DNA of 60,257 nucleotides. Origin: an archaeon (GTDB taxonomy: Archaea > Thermoproteota > Nitrososphaeria > Nitrososphaerales > Nitrosopumilaceae). Both the position numbers and the translations under genes were made by a program. The first letter of the stretch is position 1. Every line of letters starts with the position of its first letter. Location of the stretch: the NCBI GenBank assembly GCA_024276695.1, contig JAJRWR010000018.1, positions 1 through 60,257 of the forward strand, given 5' to 3'. Positions 17,278-25,287 of the stretch are shown in pieces. The notes beneath the pieces are model-generated. The model saw only the letters and a list, made by a program, of their open reading frames with translations, did not search any database and was not told the origin of the DNA.

Positions 17278-17510
17278 CCCATGTTTACCTCTACTTCAAT
17301 CAGAGTTTCAGTGGTAACTATATCTTTGATTTTTTTAAAATCAATTACCATATTGTTGATTTCATCAATATTTCCTTGTAAAAGGACGCTAATGTCTGCT
17401 CTTCCTGCCACCACCATGATTTGTTTAACAATTTTTCTTTTTTTCTTTAGAATTTCTACAACAGAATCTACTTTGCCAGGTTTTACAGTAATCAGACATA
17501 GAGCACGCAT
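17271..17510 (-). CDS. Stand-alone Lrp/AsnC ligand-binding (RAM) domain
   Basis: 79 residues, a paralogue of its downstream neighbour: MRALCLITVKPGKVDSVVEI, GRADISVLLQGNIDEIN, ETLIEVEVNMG. No helix-turn-helix. The 7-base overlap suggests equal amounts of both, perhaps as a heterodimer. Confidence 0.8.
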   Translation of the reverse strand: MRALCLITVKPGKVDSVVEILKKKRKIVKQIMVVAGRADISVLLQGNIDEINNMVIDFKKIKDIVTTETLIEVEVNMGW

Positions 17511-17544
17511 GATTAGTATGTGTCACCGGATCTGATAAAGATTC

Positions 17545-17793
17545 CTAGTCAGACGCTTCTTGGGAGCGAGCTTCTTCAAGATATGCCCGTCTTTCTTCAT
17601 TGATTTTTTCTTGATCAATTTTTATATCATCATCAACAATGACAATGCTTCCATCTCCAAAGGGTTCGTCATTATATTTTTTAGATTTCATTTTCGATTT
17701 AGCGCCTTTTGCCTTAGTTGTTTTAGATTTGGTTGTTGTTTTCTTTGCAGATGTTTTTTTCACCTTTTTCTTTGTTACTTTTTTTTCAGCCAT
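17545..17793 (-). CDS. Lys/Thr-rich protein, possibly nucleic-acid binding
   Basis: 82 residues. The first 40 are almost only Lys, Thr, Ser and Ala (KKTTTKSKTTKAKGAKSKMK), like a histone tail. The second half is acidic and helical (KINEERRAYLEEARSQEA). Binding to DNA or RNA is inferred from composition alone. Confidence 0.7.
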   Translation of the reverse strand: MAEKKVTKKKVKKTSAKKTTTKSKTTKAKGAKSKMKSKKYNDEPFGDGSIVIVDDDIKIDQEKINEERRAYLEEARSQEASD

Positions 17794-17946
17794 GAATCTC
17801 GAAAATCAAGAGGTTGGGTAGTTTTTAAAGATTGTGCAGAATGGAATTTGTATAAACTTAAAATCTTAATCGATCAACTAAGCCATCTGAGTCAATAATT
17901 AACACATAATTGGCTTTATCATTAATTGATCTGTAAGGCTTCTATT

Positions 17947-17954
17947 GGAGGTGA
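17947..17954 (+). promoter_or_regulatory. Strong ribosome-binding site before an ATA codon
   Basis: GGAGGTGA is a near-perfect Shine-Dalgarno sequence. It is followed by six bases and then ATA (17961-17963), in frame with the gene that follows. It is the strongest such site I noticed in the window and decides the start. Confidence 0.6.
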
Positions 17955-17960
17955 AAATAC

Positions 17961-18296
17961 ATAGCAACATTAGCAGATTACCAAACAATTGGAGATAGCG
18001 CATCATTGGCAAAAATAGGTGATCAATCATTCACAATCATATTTATAGAAGATTCAGACTATACCCAAGGTGAAATCATCACTAAAGGAGTAAAGATCAC
18101 TACAAAGGAAATGTTTGAAGTGGACGGAAATCATTGTAATAAATTCCACACCACACGGGTAGCCATAGTTAACAGATTCAAAAATGAGAAACTCCGTGAA
18201 GATGTTAACATAAAACAAATACCCTTAGGGCCAGTAAAATGCGTCTCAGAAAAATCAGCATCCGGTAAGAACTTCTTTAATCTAGTAGATGCATAG
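17961..18296 (+). CDS. Conserved-looking protein with apparent ATA start
   Basis: Read from ATA at 17961 the product has 111 residues: (M)ATLADYQTIGDSASLAKIG, then SFTIIFIEDSDYTQGEIITK, ending SASGKNFFNLVDA. The frame is open upstream only to a TGA at 17952-17954, with no ATG, GTG or TTG before 18006, which would remove 15 residues and lie 51 bp from the RBS. The fold looks beta-rich; the ending resembles OB-type single-strand binding proteins only loosely. No function known to me. A GCTTTA promoter element about 40 bp upstream fits a short leader containing the RBS. Confidence 0.7.
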   Translation: MATLADYQTIGDSASLAKIGDQSFTIIFIEDSDYTQGEIITKGVKITTKEMFEVDGNHCNKFHTTRVAIVNRFKNEKLREDVNIKQIPLGPVKCVSEKSASGKNFFNLVDA

Positions 18297-18305
18297 GGTA
18301 AGATT

Positions 18306-18335
18306 GTGGAAAGGTTTTCCACCTTCTCTTTATTT
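18306..18335 (+). terminator. Hairpin plus T-rich tract
   Basis: GTGGAAA GGT TTTCCAC is a 7-bp stem followed by CTTCTCTTTATTTCT. It lies 9 bp after the stop at 18296 and probably ends that transcript. Confidence 0.5.
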
Positions 18336-18805
18336 CTAAAGAAAAGGGAATAAAATGAAAACCAATTTTCATATAACAAATATCTACTTAACACTATTGT
18401 AATTTTAAAAAATTACTAACTATCATCTAAATGAATTTTTTTAAATTAATTACAATGTGTGAAATAGTATGATTTCAAATATTTCAGTTATTGTGGACAT
18501 ATACAACATTTCACTAATTTTGATTATCATTATTCTCCAAATAGATATTGATTGGACAGGTAGTGCAATGTGTCTAATGGAATAGTGACAAAAATCGTAG
18601 ATGGATATGTATTCTAAAGTGGGAGATGTTAGAGTGTGATTAGCACTAATCCCCAGAACTAAAGGATTAGCGGAAAGAATTAAAAAATGTGTGGGAAAAA
18701 TGTTCTCCAAGTTCAGATGTACTAGTTGAAGGCGATGGATGACAATACAATTCACTGATTTGAAAGTGAATGACCCCTGAGGCAAAAAATTGATTGTTAG
18801 TAAAA
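18336..18805. other. 470-bp stretch with no supported gene
   Basis: No frame here looks like a real protein. The longest minus frame (18450-18785) is low-complexity and hydrophobic. On the plus strand short pieces such as RTKGLAERIKKCVGKMFSKF are interrupted by stops within 20-40 codons, so this may be a decayed gene. Confidence 0.5.
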
Positions 18806-18882
18806 TGGTGCCGAGGGCATGATTTGAACAAGCGACAGCCCGGTCTTCAGCCGAGTGCTCTCCCAGGCTGAGCTACCTCGGC
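18806..18882 (-). tRNA. tRNA-Phe (GAA)
   Basis: On the minus strand the acceptor GCCGAGG pairs with CCTCGGC. The D-stem is GCTC/GAGC, the anticodon stem CTCGG/CCGGG, with loop CTGAAGA (anticodon GAA). The T-arm is GCTTG-TTCAAAT-CATGC with one T-T mismatch. Discriminator A is followed by an encoded CCA (18806-18808). No intron. Confidence 0.93.
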
Positions 18883-18926
18883 ACTTAAAAAAAAATGATC
18901 ATATTGAGGAATTAAAGTTTGTCTTT

Positions 18927-19463
18927 TTAGATCTTCCAGGGTATATCTTCTCTATTTTTTCGTTTATTGATCAATCTGCCCATTACAAAAAACAAATCAG
19001 ATAACCGATTTAGATATTTGATGCAGTTTGAGTTAATTTCATCTTTTTCACTCAATTGAATTGTTTGGGATTCTGCTCGTCTTACTACTGTTCTCACATA
19101 ATGCAATTGTGCTGCAGAAGGCTCCCCTCCGGGTAAAATAAAATTAGACAGTGAAGGCAACTCTGATTCAAATTTATCAATATGTTTCTCTAATTTTTCA
19201 ATCATATCTAGAGATACCCTATTCTTTACATCATTAAGATTAGGATTAGAAAGGTCTGCACCAACCAAAAATAGATCATTTTGAATTTCAGTTAAAATCT
19301 CACTAACATCTTTATCAAGTGAATTTGTCAAAACTATTCCAAGAGCTGCATTTGCTTCATCAACTGTACCATAAGAAACAATTCTGGGATGAGATTTTGC
19401 TATTCGGTAATTTCCCTGCAAACCCGTATTTCCATCATCTCCAGTCTTTGTGTATATTTTCAT
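18927..19463 (-). CDS. Cob(I)alamin adenosyltransferase, PduO type
   Basis: 178 residues. The ATP-binding N-terminus MKIYTKTGDDGNTGLQGN is the PduO signature; SYGTVDEANAALG and the C-terminal NRLSDLFFVMGRLINKR are also typical. It adds the adenosyl group to corrinoids, making coenzyme B12, which methylmalonyl-CoA mutase needs. A CbtB-like cobalt-transport gene lies at 40649. Confidence 0.92.
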   Translation of the reverse strand: MKIYTKTGDDGNTGLQGNYRIAKSHPRIVSYGTVDEANAALGIVLTNSLDKDVSEILTEIQNDLFLVGADLSNPNLNDVKNRVSLDMIEKLEKHIDKFESELPSLSNFILPGGEPSAAQLHYVRTVVRRAESQTIQLSEKDEINSNCIKYLNRLSDLFFVMGRLINKRKNREDIPWKI

Positions 19464-19555
19464 TAACTTACTGTTTTAGAAATAACTATTATGTGATTCG
19501 AAATGAAACAATATGAAAATTCATTAGTAGAAAATATCAGACAAACTACAATATC

Positions 19556-20089
19556 ATGATAATAGATTTTTTCAAAACCGCGGCTAATCTTAAGAAAATT
19601 CAAAGGCAGGGATGGGTAGACAAATTGTCAATTAGCAATCCTGAGTCAGTAGCTGACCATTCTTACTCTATGGCAATAATTGGCATGGTATTGTCTGATA
19701 TGGAAAACTATGATTCTGGAAAAATTCTGAAAATGATTTTACTTCATGATTTGGCAGAGTCTGAAATTGGTGACTATACTCCCGGACAAATTACCCCTGA
19801 AAAGAAAATGAAGCTTGAAAATGAAGCATTTTCAAAAATTTTAGAAAATTTACCCACTACAATAAAGTCACAATATCAGAAAATTTGGAATGAATATCAA
19901 GAAAACAATTCGTCAGAATCAAAGATGGTGCATCAGGTAGATAAATTTGAGATGGCTCTTCAGGCAAAAATATATGAAAAACAGGGTCACTCTAAAGACA
20001 AAATATCTTCATTTATTGAGTTTGGAGAACTGGAAATCACCCATCCCAAATTAAAAGAATTATTTAGAAAGATCATTGACGATAACTAA
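19556..20089 (+). CDS. HD-domain phosphohydrolase (YfbR/HDDC2 type)
   Basis: 177 residues with the metal ligands H35 (SVADHSYSMA), H64-D65 (LLHDLAESEIGD) and a later Asp (HQVDKFEMALQA). Arrangement and length fit the 5'-deoxynucleotidase YfbR/HDDC2 group, which removes phosphate from dNMPs. The substrate is inference. The next small gene starts 4 bp after the stop. Confidence 0.85.
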   Translation: MIIDFFKTAANLKKIQRQGWVDKLSISNPESVADHSYSMAIIGMVLSDMENYDSGKILKMILLHDLAESEIGDYTPGQITPEKKMKLENEAFSKILENLPTTIKSQYQKIWNEYQENNSSESKMVHQVDKFEMALQAKIYEKQGHSKDKISSFIEFGELEITHPKLKELFRKIIDDN

Positions 20090-20093
20090 AGAA

Positions 20094-20318
20094 ATGTCTG
20101 AAGATGAGAAGGATGAATTAATTGATGCACAAAAACAAGTGATTGGAATATTGTTTGAAGTAATCAAAAGACTACAGGTAAATAATGATCTTGATGAAGA
20201 ATATTTTCAGATAATTTCAAAAGGTGAGAAAAATGATATTCGCATTAAAGAGATTCAAAATGAAAGAACAGAGAATGCAAAAATCGTTGGCAGATTACTG
20301 GAAAAATTAGAGACCTAA
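20094..20318 (+). CDS. Small coiled-coil protein
   Basis: 74 residues from the ATG at 20094; a TTG at 20076 inside the preceding gene would add six. Charged and helical (DELIDAQKQVIGILFEVIKR). Co-transcribed with the HD protein. No family recognised. Confidence 0.6.
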   Translation: MSEDEKDELIDAQKQVIGILFEVIKRLQVNNDLDEEYFQIISKGEKNDIRIKEIQNERTENAKIVGRLLEKLET

Positions 20319-20320
20319 TT

Positions 20321-20614
20321 TCAACAGCCGCAATCATCATCAGAGATGATTCTCAAATGTGCTGTTTGCTGATATTTATCTTGAACATAATTTGCAAGGT
20401 TCACTATTCTTATTCGAGGTTCCCTAGTTGTCCAGTTTCCTTCGTTTTCAAACCAAAATTCTATTTCATCAAGATCATAGCGTTCATTTTGTTCAACAAG
20501 ACCTTTGAAGATTAGCTTTATTTCTTCAATTTCAGATTCGGATAATTTTGATTTATCCTCAACCATTGTAGTGATTTCATTTAATTTGATGATCACAGGA
20601 TTTGTAAGTGGCAC
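20321..20614 (-). CDS. Hypothetical protein with CGC end
   Basis: 97 residues from a GTG at 20614 (PLTNPVIIKLNE). Acidic and helical (SESEIEEIKLIFKGLVEQNE), then GNWTTREPRIRIVNLANYV, ending DDDCGC. The frame is open about 25 codons further upstream with a hydrophobic stretch but without a usual start codon there. Two bases separate its stop from the converging coiled-coil gene. Confidence 0.65.
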   Translation of the reverse strand: MPLTNPVIIKLNEITTMVEDKSKLSESEIEEIKLIFKGLVEQNERYDLDEIEFWFENEGNWTTREPRIRIVNLANYVQDKYQQTAHLRIISDDDCGC

Positions 20615-20688
20615 ATCTTTTCTAATTTCAGATTCTATAACAATCTTTAGAAGAAAAATTGTTATAGCAACCAGACTATTTGGAATTT

Positions 20689-21036
20689 ATGCAGTATTTT
20701 CAGGCGTTAAAATTAGGTCAAAAAAGAGTAGCTGTAGCACGGGAATATCTCAATACTTTGACAGATGGTAAAGCAATGCCGGCATTAGCACTTGTGGATT
20801 CCAAATCCAATGTGTGGGAACCTGTAGGGGAGGAAAATCTATATGCATTTGTAGATGAATCTGCAGGTTTTGTATTAACTGATAGCAGTGGGTATATTCT
20901 TGCACTAGTGGATAAAACAGGATCATCTAAAACAATAGTTCAAGGTGTCACAAAACAACAAAAAGAAATTTTAGAAAAAGCATTTCAAAATGACAATATC
21001 CAAAAATTTGAGGGTAAAGTAATCTTACCTGTATAG
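20689..21036 (+). CDS. Hypothetical protein
   Basis: 115 residues from the ATG at 20689 (a TTG at 20680 is in frame). Beta-rich, with two similar segments (AMPALALVDSKSNVWEPVG and GYILALVDKTGSSKTIVQG). No family recognised. It lies 51 bp before the ornithine cyclodeaminase gene and may share its transcript. Confidence 0.65.
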   Translation: MQYFQALKLGQKRVAVAREYLNTLTDGKAMPALALVDSKSNVWEPVGEENLYAFVDESAGFVLTDSSGYILALVDKTGSSKTIVQGVTKQQKEILEKAFQNDNIQKFEGKVILPV

Positions 21037-21087
21037 TCTCAAGAAAAAAACGTAAGCTTTAGTTATGATATAATATACAATAGTAAA

Positions 21088-22320
21088 ATGGGCAAATTTT
21101 CTCAAGAAATTGAGGTTGGAGGTCATTTGATTGATTCCTCAATTTTGACTAAGATTTTTGATAAGATCATGGACTTGCATGGAGAATTTCAGGTACAAGA
21201 AATTGAGATTGGAAAAAAGAAAAAAGATCAATCCTTTGCAAGATTGTTATTAACAGGAAAGAATCAAAAGCATTTAGATGAAATTTTAGAGACGGTTTAT
21301 CGTTTAGGGGCAGTGTCCAAAATTCAGCAGCAAATCAAACTAAAAAAATCCCCAAAAAATTATGTAATGCCGGACAATTTTTACAGCACCACAAATAATC
21401 ACACAAACGTTTTTCACAAAGGCAGATGGATTTCAGTGGAAAACATGATGATGGATAAATGCATAGTTGTTAAAGGAAACAGGGCATTTTGTGTTCCAGT
21501 AAGAGATGTAAAAAAAGGTGACCAAATAATTGTTGGGGAGGGAGGAGTTAAAATCACCCCTCCAGAACGTCCAAGAGAAGGAGTTAATGTTTTTGAGTTT
21601 ATGGGAAGTTCAAGTTCGAGTGAAAGACCAACTCAACACATAGCAAAAAAAGTTGCAGATGACATTTACAATACCAAAAAGAATGGGGGTAAAATTGTCA
21701 TCGTTGGGGGCCCTGCAATTGTTCATACTGGAGCAGATGACTCAGTATCCTATTTGATAAAATCAGGATACATTGATGGAGTATTGGCAGGTAATGCTTT
21801 AGCAGTTCACGATATAGAATATGCCACTTTGGGAACATCACTTGGAATGAATGTTCATGATGCCACACTTGCATACCATGGACATAGAAATCACATGGAT
21901 ACGATTAACGCAGTTTTCAAAGCAGGTTCAATTGCACACATGGTGAAAAGTAAAAAACTGACCAAAGGAATAATGTATGAATGTGTAAAAAACAAGGTAC
22001 CCTTTGTTTTAGCAGGATCAATTAGAGACGATGGCCCATTGCCAGATGTAATTACAGATGTAGCAGAAGCGCAACGAGAATACAAAAAAGTTCTAAAGGA
22101 TGCAAGTATGGTGATCATGATTTCAACAATGTTGCACTCCATAGCCACGGGAAACATGCTTCCTGCAAACGTCAAAGTAATAGTTGTGGATATCAGTCAA
22201 CCAACAGTTACAAAACTGATGGACAGAGGAACATGGCAAGCATTGGGAATTGTATCTGATGTTGGGGCGTTTTTGCCAATGGTTGCAGATCAAATTAAGA
22301 AAAAGAAGCAATTACGGTGA
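21088..22320 (+). CDS. Archaeal ornithine cyclodeaminase (LOR/SDH, TIGR00300 type)
   Basis: 410 residues. The N-terminal 100 form the LOR/SDH-type domain (QEIEVGGHLIDSSILTKIFD), and a Rossmann-like domain follows (GKIVIVGGPAIVHTGADDS, VLAGNALAVHDIEYATLGTS, HGHRNHMDTINAVFKAGS). This matches TIGR00300, whose methanogen member makes proline from ornithine. It would replace classical ProC in proline synthesis or act in ornithine breakdown. Full length. Confidence 0.85.
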   Translation: MGKFSQEIEVGGHLIDSSILTKIFDKIMDLHGEFQVQEIEIGKKKKDQSFARLLLTGKNQKHLDEILETVYRLGAVSKIQQQIKLKKSPKNYVMPDNFYSTTNNHTNVFHKGRWISVENMMMDKCIVVKGNRAFCVPVRDVKKGDQIIVGEGGVKITPPERPREGVNVFEFMGSSSSSERPTQHIAKKVADDIYNTKKNGGKIVIVGGPAIVHTGADDSVSYLIKSGYIDGVLAGNALAVHDIEYATLGTSLGMNVHDATLAYHGHRNHMDTINAVFKAGSIAHMVKSKKLTKGIMYECVKNKVPFVLAGSIRDDGPLPDVITDVAEAQREYKKVLKDASMVIMISTMLHSIATGNMLPANVKVIVVDISQPTVTKLMDRGTWQALGIVSDVGAFLPMVADQIKKKKQLR

Positions 22321-22363
22321 CCATCTAGGATGGCGTAAATTGATGCCATAGGCCCAATCTCTA

Positions 22364-22789
22364 TTGAGTGAATTAAACGAAAAACAAATTGATGCAGTAA
22401 ATGAAATTCATACAGCAATTGTAAAACTACAAAGATTAGTGGGAGATATACTTACGACACAAAAATTAGATTTAGGGAAATTAGATTTTAACAAAGAAAA
22501 AACAAATGTTTTGGAAATACTATACTCAGTCATGAAAGAGTTTCAGTCCGTGACAGAAGAAAAAAAGATACTTTTAGAAATGAATTTTAATAAAGATGTA
22601 AATATTTTAACAGATAAAGATAGAATCAATCAAGTCTTTTCAAATTTGATCAAAAATTCAATGGATTTTGTTTCAAAAAATAAGGGAATCATTACAATTG
22701 GAACAAAAGATGGCGAAGACCTGGGAATATGGGTTGAAAGTAAAGAGAATGTACAAACAACTTTCTTTTTCACGGTTCCAAAAAAATAA
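22364..22789 (+). pseudogene. Remnant of a sensor histidine kinase
   Basis: 141 residues from a TTG. The second helix of the HisKA dimerisation domain is present (LQRLVGDILTTQKLDLGKL) but the H-box with the phosphorylated His is missing. The N-box is intact (INQVFSNLIKNSMDF). Directly after ITIGTKDGED the sequence jumps to LGIWVESKENVQTTFFFTVP, the last strand of the ATPase, so the G-boxes that hold ATP (about 40-50 residues) are deleted in frame. It could not act as a kinase; a binding role is possible but less likely. Confidence 0.75.
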
Positions 22790-22891
22790 TCATTTAACGA
22801 CGAAATTTAAATTGACATTTAACAATTACTTATAATAAATCTGGATGAATGCTACGCTTATCTTAAATTAAAAAAATCAGCATTTACATCA

Positions 22892-23866
22892 TTGAGTAAG
22901 AGTAGATATTCATCCTATTCTCTATTACTGCTGTTTTTTGGATTATTAGTTAATCCCGTATTTGCAGAAGTTTCCAGCCTTCAGACAACTAACAAATCAT
23001 TTGTGATCGGAGAGGAAATGGAATTTTCAGGTACAGTAGAGAAAGGATCTACAGGGTTGGTAACAATTGTAATTCGTGATCTAAATAATGAATTTGTACT
23101 ATTAACTCAGTCTACTATAGATTACGATGATACTTTTGAAAAAAGTATAGAGATAGGAAACAGGTTTACTCAAAATGGAATCTACAATGCGACAGGATTC
23201 ATTCTTAACATGACACAAGGAGTCACCTCAGAATTTAATGTTACATTAGATAAAAATCAGATGGTTGATGAGGCATATTTAGATGAAATTAAGAAAGAAA
23301 TTATCAATGATGAACAAAATACACCCACTCAAACTCAATCCAGTATTGCCGTAGAAAATGTCAAGGTAATCAATACAGATTTTGTAGATTCCAGCAAAGA
23401 CCCATTTTATTATATTCAAAGATATTATTCTGAACCCGAATACAAGAGTTGGTTTGATAGAAATTATCCAGGACAATCAATAGAAGAGACTGTAGGATAT
23501 ACAGACAAGATTGAAAAAATACAATCAACAGTTCATGATATCAAGAATAAAAAAATCATTACAGAAGCACAAGATTCATCAATAGTTGAGCCTAGTAAAG
23601 ATGAAACAAGTAATTCAGATGTTGCACAAATATCATTAGCTATAGCAGCATTAGGGATTTTATTTGGAGCAGTTTATGGAGTAAAAAGACAAGTGGATAG
23701 CAATTCAAAACAAATTTCAATCAATAAATACACCATAAGAAAAAAAATCATCCGACCCATAATGGGCTCAAATCCTCAAGAAATAATCCAAACACGATTA
23801 GTCAAAGGAGAAATTACTTTAGAAGAGTATGAGCAATTGGAGAGGAAATTCAATAAAGCTAGTTAG
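22892..23866 (+). CDS. Surface protein with signal peptide, C-terminal membrane anchor and SHOCT tail
   Basis: 324 residues starting with TTG. Signal peptide about 1-25 (LLLLFFGLLVNPVFAE). The beta-sandwich-like external domain runs about 30-115 (IGEEMEFSGTVEKGSTG). A linker follows, then a membrane helix at about 247-262 (LAIAALGILFGAVYGV). The cytosolic end is a SHOCT-type helical pair (EIIQTRLVKGEITLEEYEQL). Its end overlaps the converging aminotransferase by 8 bases. Role unknown. Confidence 0.75.
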   Translation: MSKSRYSSYSLLLLFFGLLVNPVFAEVSSLQTTNKSFVIGEEMEFSGTVEKGSTGLVTIVIRDLNNEFVLLTQSTIDYDDTFEKSIEIGNRFTQNGIYNATGFILNMTQGVTSEFNVTLDKNQMVDEAYLDEIKKEIINDEQNTPTQTQSSIAVENVKVINTDFVDSSKDPFYYIQRYYSEPEYKSWFDRNYPGQSIEETVGYTDKIEKIQSTVHDIKNKKIITEAQDSSIVEPSKDETSNSDVAQISLAIAALGILFGAVYGVKRQVDSNSKQISINKYTIRKKIIRPIMGSNPQEIIQTRLVKGEITLEEYEQLERKFNKAS

Positions 23867-25241
23867 TAATCTTCAAGCTTTCTTTCATTATCATTAATTC
23901 ATCAACAGCATCTTTCTTCAGTTTTTCAAAAAAGTTCTCGATCATTTGAATTCCAGATACCACTTTGGGTGCATTATTTCTTACAAACTCAATTTTTTCT
24001 GAGGAAGTACGAGGTTTATGTTCTTTGTATTTTCGATATACTTTAGCACCATCATAATCGACATATGCAATTCTTGCACTAAAGTCAGTTCTCTCCAAAA
24101 CAAGACTATCACCACCCACTATTGCAGTATGATATGGATGAACAATTAACGTCTCAGATAATTTTTGAGAAGAAGTAATTTTTGCTTTTTGTAATTCTGG
24201 AGCATAAGCGTTAAAATCAGCAAGAAGGTAAAATGTTGCCTCAGGTTTTGTTGCCTTTATTCCATCAATTGCAGTCAACGCATTATATGTATACTCGCCC
24301 ATAATTTTATGAATATTTCTTGTAATCTCAAAATATTCATCCATCTCATCACTTATCTCAAAACCAGGAACTGCTGCATGTTGGATTGGAGTGGAAACTG
24401 CAGTGTATTCAGTTGCAAGAATTTTTTTAAATTGTAATTTAAGATCAACAGCATGTTGTGGGAATACAACATATCCCAATCGATAACCTCCTGCTGCGTG
24501 AGATTTTGATAATCCGTTTGTAACAAAAGTGCCTTCAGGGTAAATTTTTCCCATACTGACAAATTTTGTAAAATCATATGTTGTCTGTGCATAAATTTCA
24601 TCAGCAATGACAGTTATGTTTAGTTCCCTACACACATCAGTAATTTCTTCCAATTCAGTTTTTGCATATAGTAATCCTGTGGGATTGTGTGGGTTGTTTA
24701 AAATTAAAATCTTCTGTCGATCTTGTAATCTAAGTGCCAATTTTTTTAAATCTCTTGGAGAAATTTTTCGGTTTGCACGTGTTGGCAACATGTGATAATT
24801 TTTCTTCAAAAATCTGATTTGCGGTAGATATCCAAGCCATGCAGGAGTTGGTAAAATTACAGTACCATGTAAAATTTCTAAAAGATTAAAGATCAGTTCT
24901 TTTGTTCCAGGTCCAACATAGATTCTATCGGGAGAAACATCTATACCGAAATAATGTTTATTGTATTTTGATATGGCACTTCGTAATTCAGAAATTCCGG
25001 GAACTGCGGCATATGCTCCCTTGTCAACATTTTTGATCAATGCTTCTTGAATCATTTTAGGTACTGGGAATGGGGATTGACCAAAGGCAAAACCATAAAA
25101 TCCAAATCCACATTCAGGATGAGGGCAATCAGAATGAAATTCCTGCAAGAAGGTGTTTAATTTTAGATTCTCAGGCATCTCAATGTCTTCTACCTGCTGA
25201 TCAACTACAAATCTCAATGAAAAGGAGTGTATAGATTTCAT
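23859..25241 (-). CDS. Class I/II aminotransferase
   Basis: 460 residues, fold type I PLP enzyme: YVGPGTKELIFNLLEIL (phosphate loop), ILILNNPHNPTGLLY, VIADEIYAQ (Asp to the pyridine N) and the PLP lysine in NGLSKSHAAGGYRLGY. It is longer than AspC-type enzymes by about 60 residues, including a C-terminal helical extension. Amino-acid specificity cannot be told. The start is uncertain: an ATG 21 codons in would also fit. Confidence 0.85.
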   Translation of the reverse strand: MKSIHSFSLRFVVDQQVEDIEMPENLKLNTFLQEFHSDCPHPECGFGFYGFAFGQSPFPVPKMIQEALIKNVDKGAYAAVPGISELRSAISKYNKHYFGIDVSPDRIYVGPGTKELIFNLLEILHGTVILPTPAWLGYLPQIRFLKKNYHMLPTRANRKISPRDLKKLALRLQDRQKILILNNPHNPTGLLYAKTELEEITDVCRELNITVIADEIYAQTTYDFTKFVSMGKIYPEGTFVTNGLSKSHAAGGYRLGYVVFPQHAVDLKLQFKKILATEYTAVSTPIQHAAVPGFEISDEMDEYFEITRNIHKIMGEYTYNALTAIDGIKATKPEATFYLLADFNAYAPELQKAKITSSQKLSETLIVHPYHTAIVGGDSLVLERTDFSARIAYVDYDGAKVYRKYKEHKPRTSSEKIEFVRNNAPKVVSGIQMIENFFEKLKKDAVDELMIMKESLKITN

Positions 25242-25287
25242 TAAGAGATTAAAAGTGAAATATACGGTATCAACAAGTAAGATTTTC

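Noticed and set aside
18450-18785. 111-codon minus-strand frame
   Set aside because: Composition is unlike a real protein here, no promoter or RBS and no domain; it covers a stretch that looks decayed.
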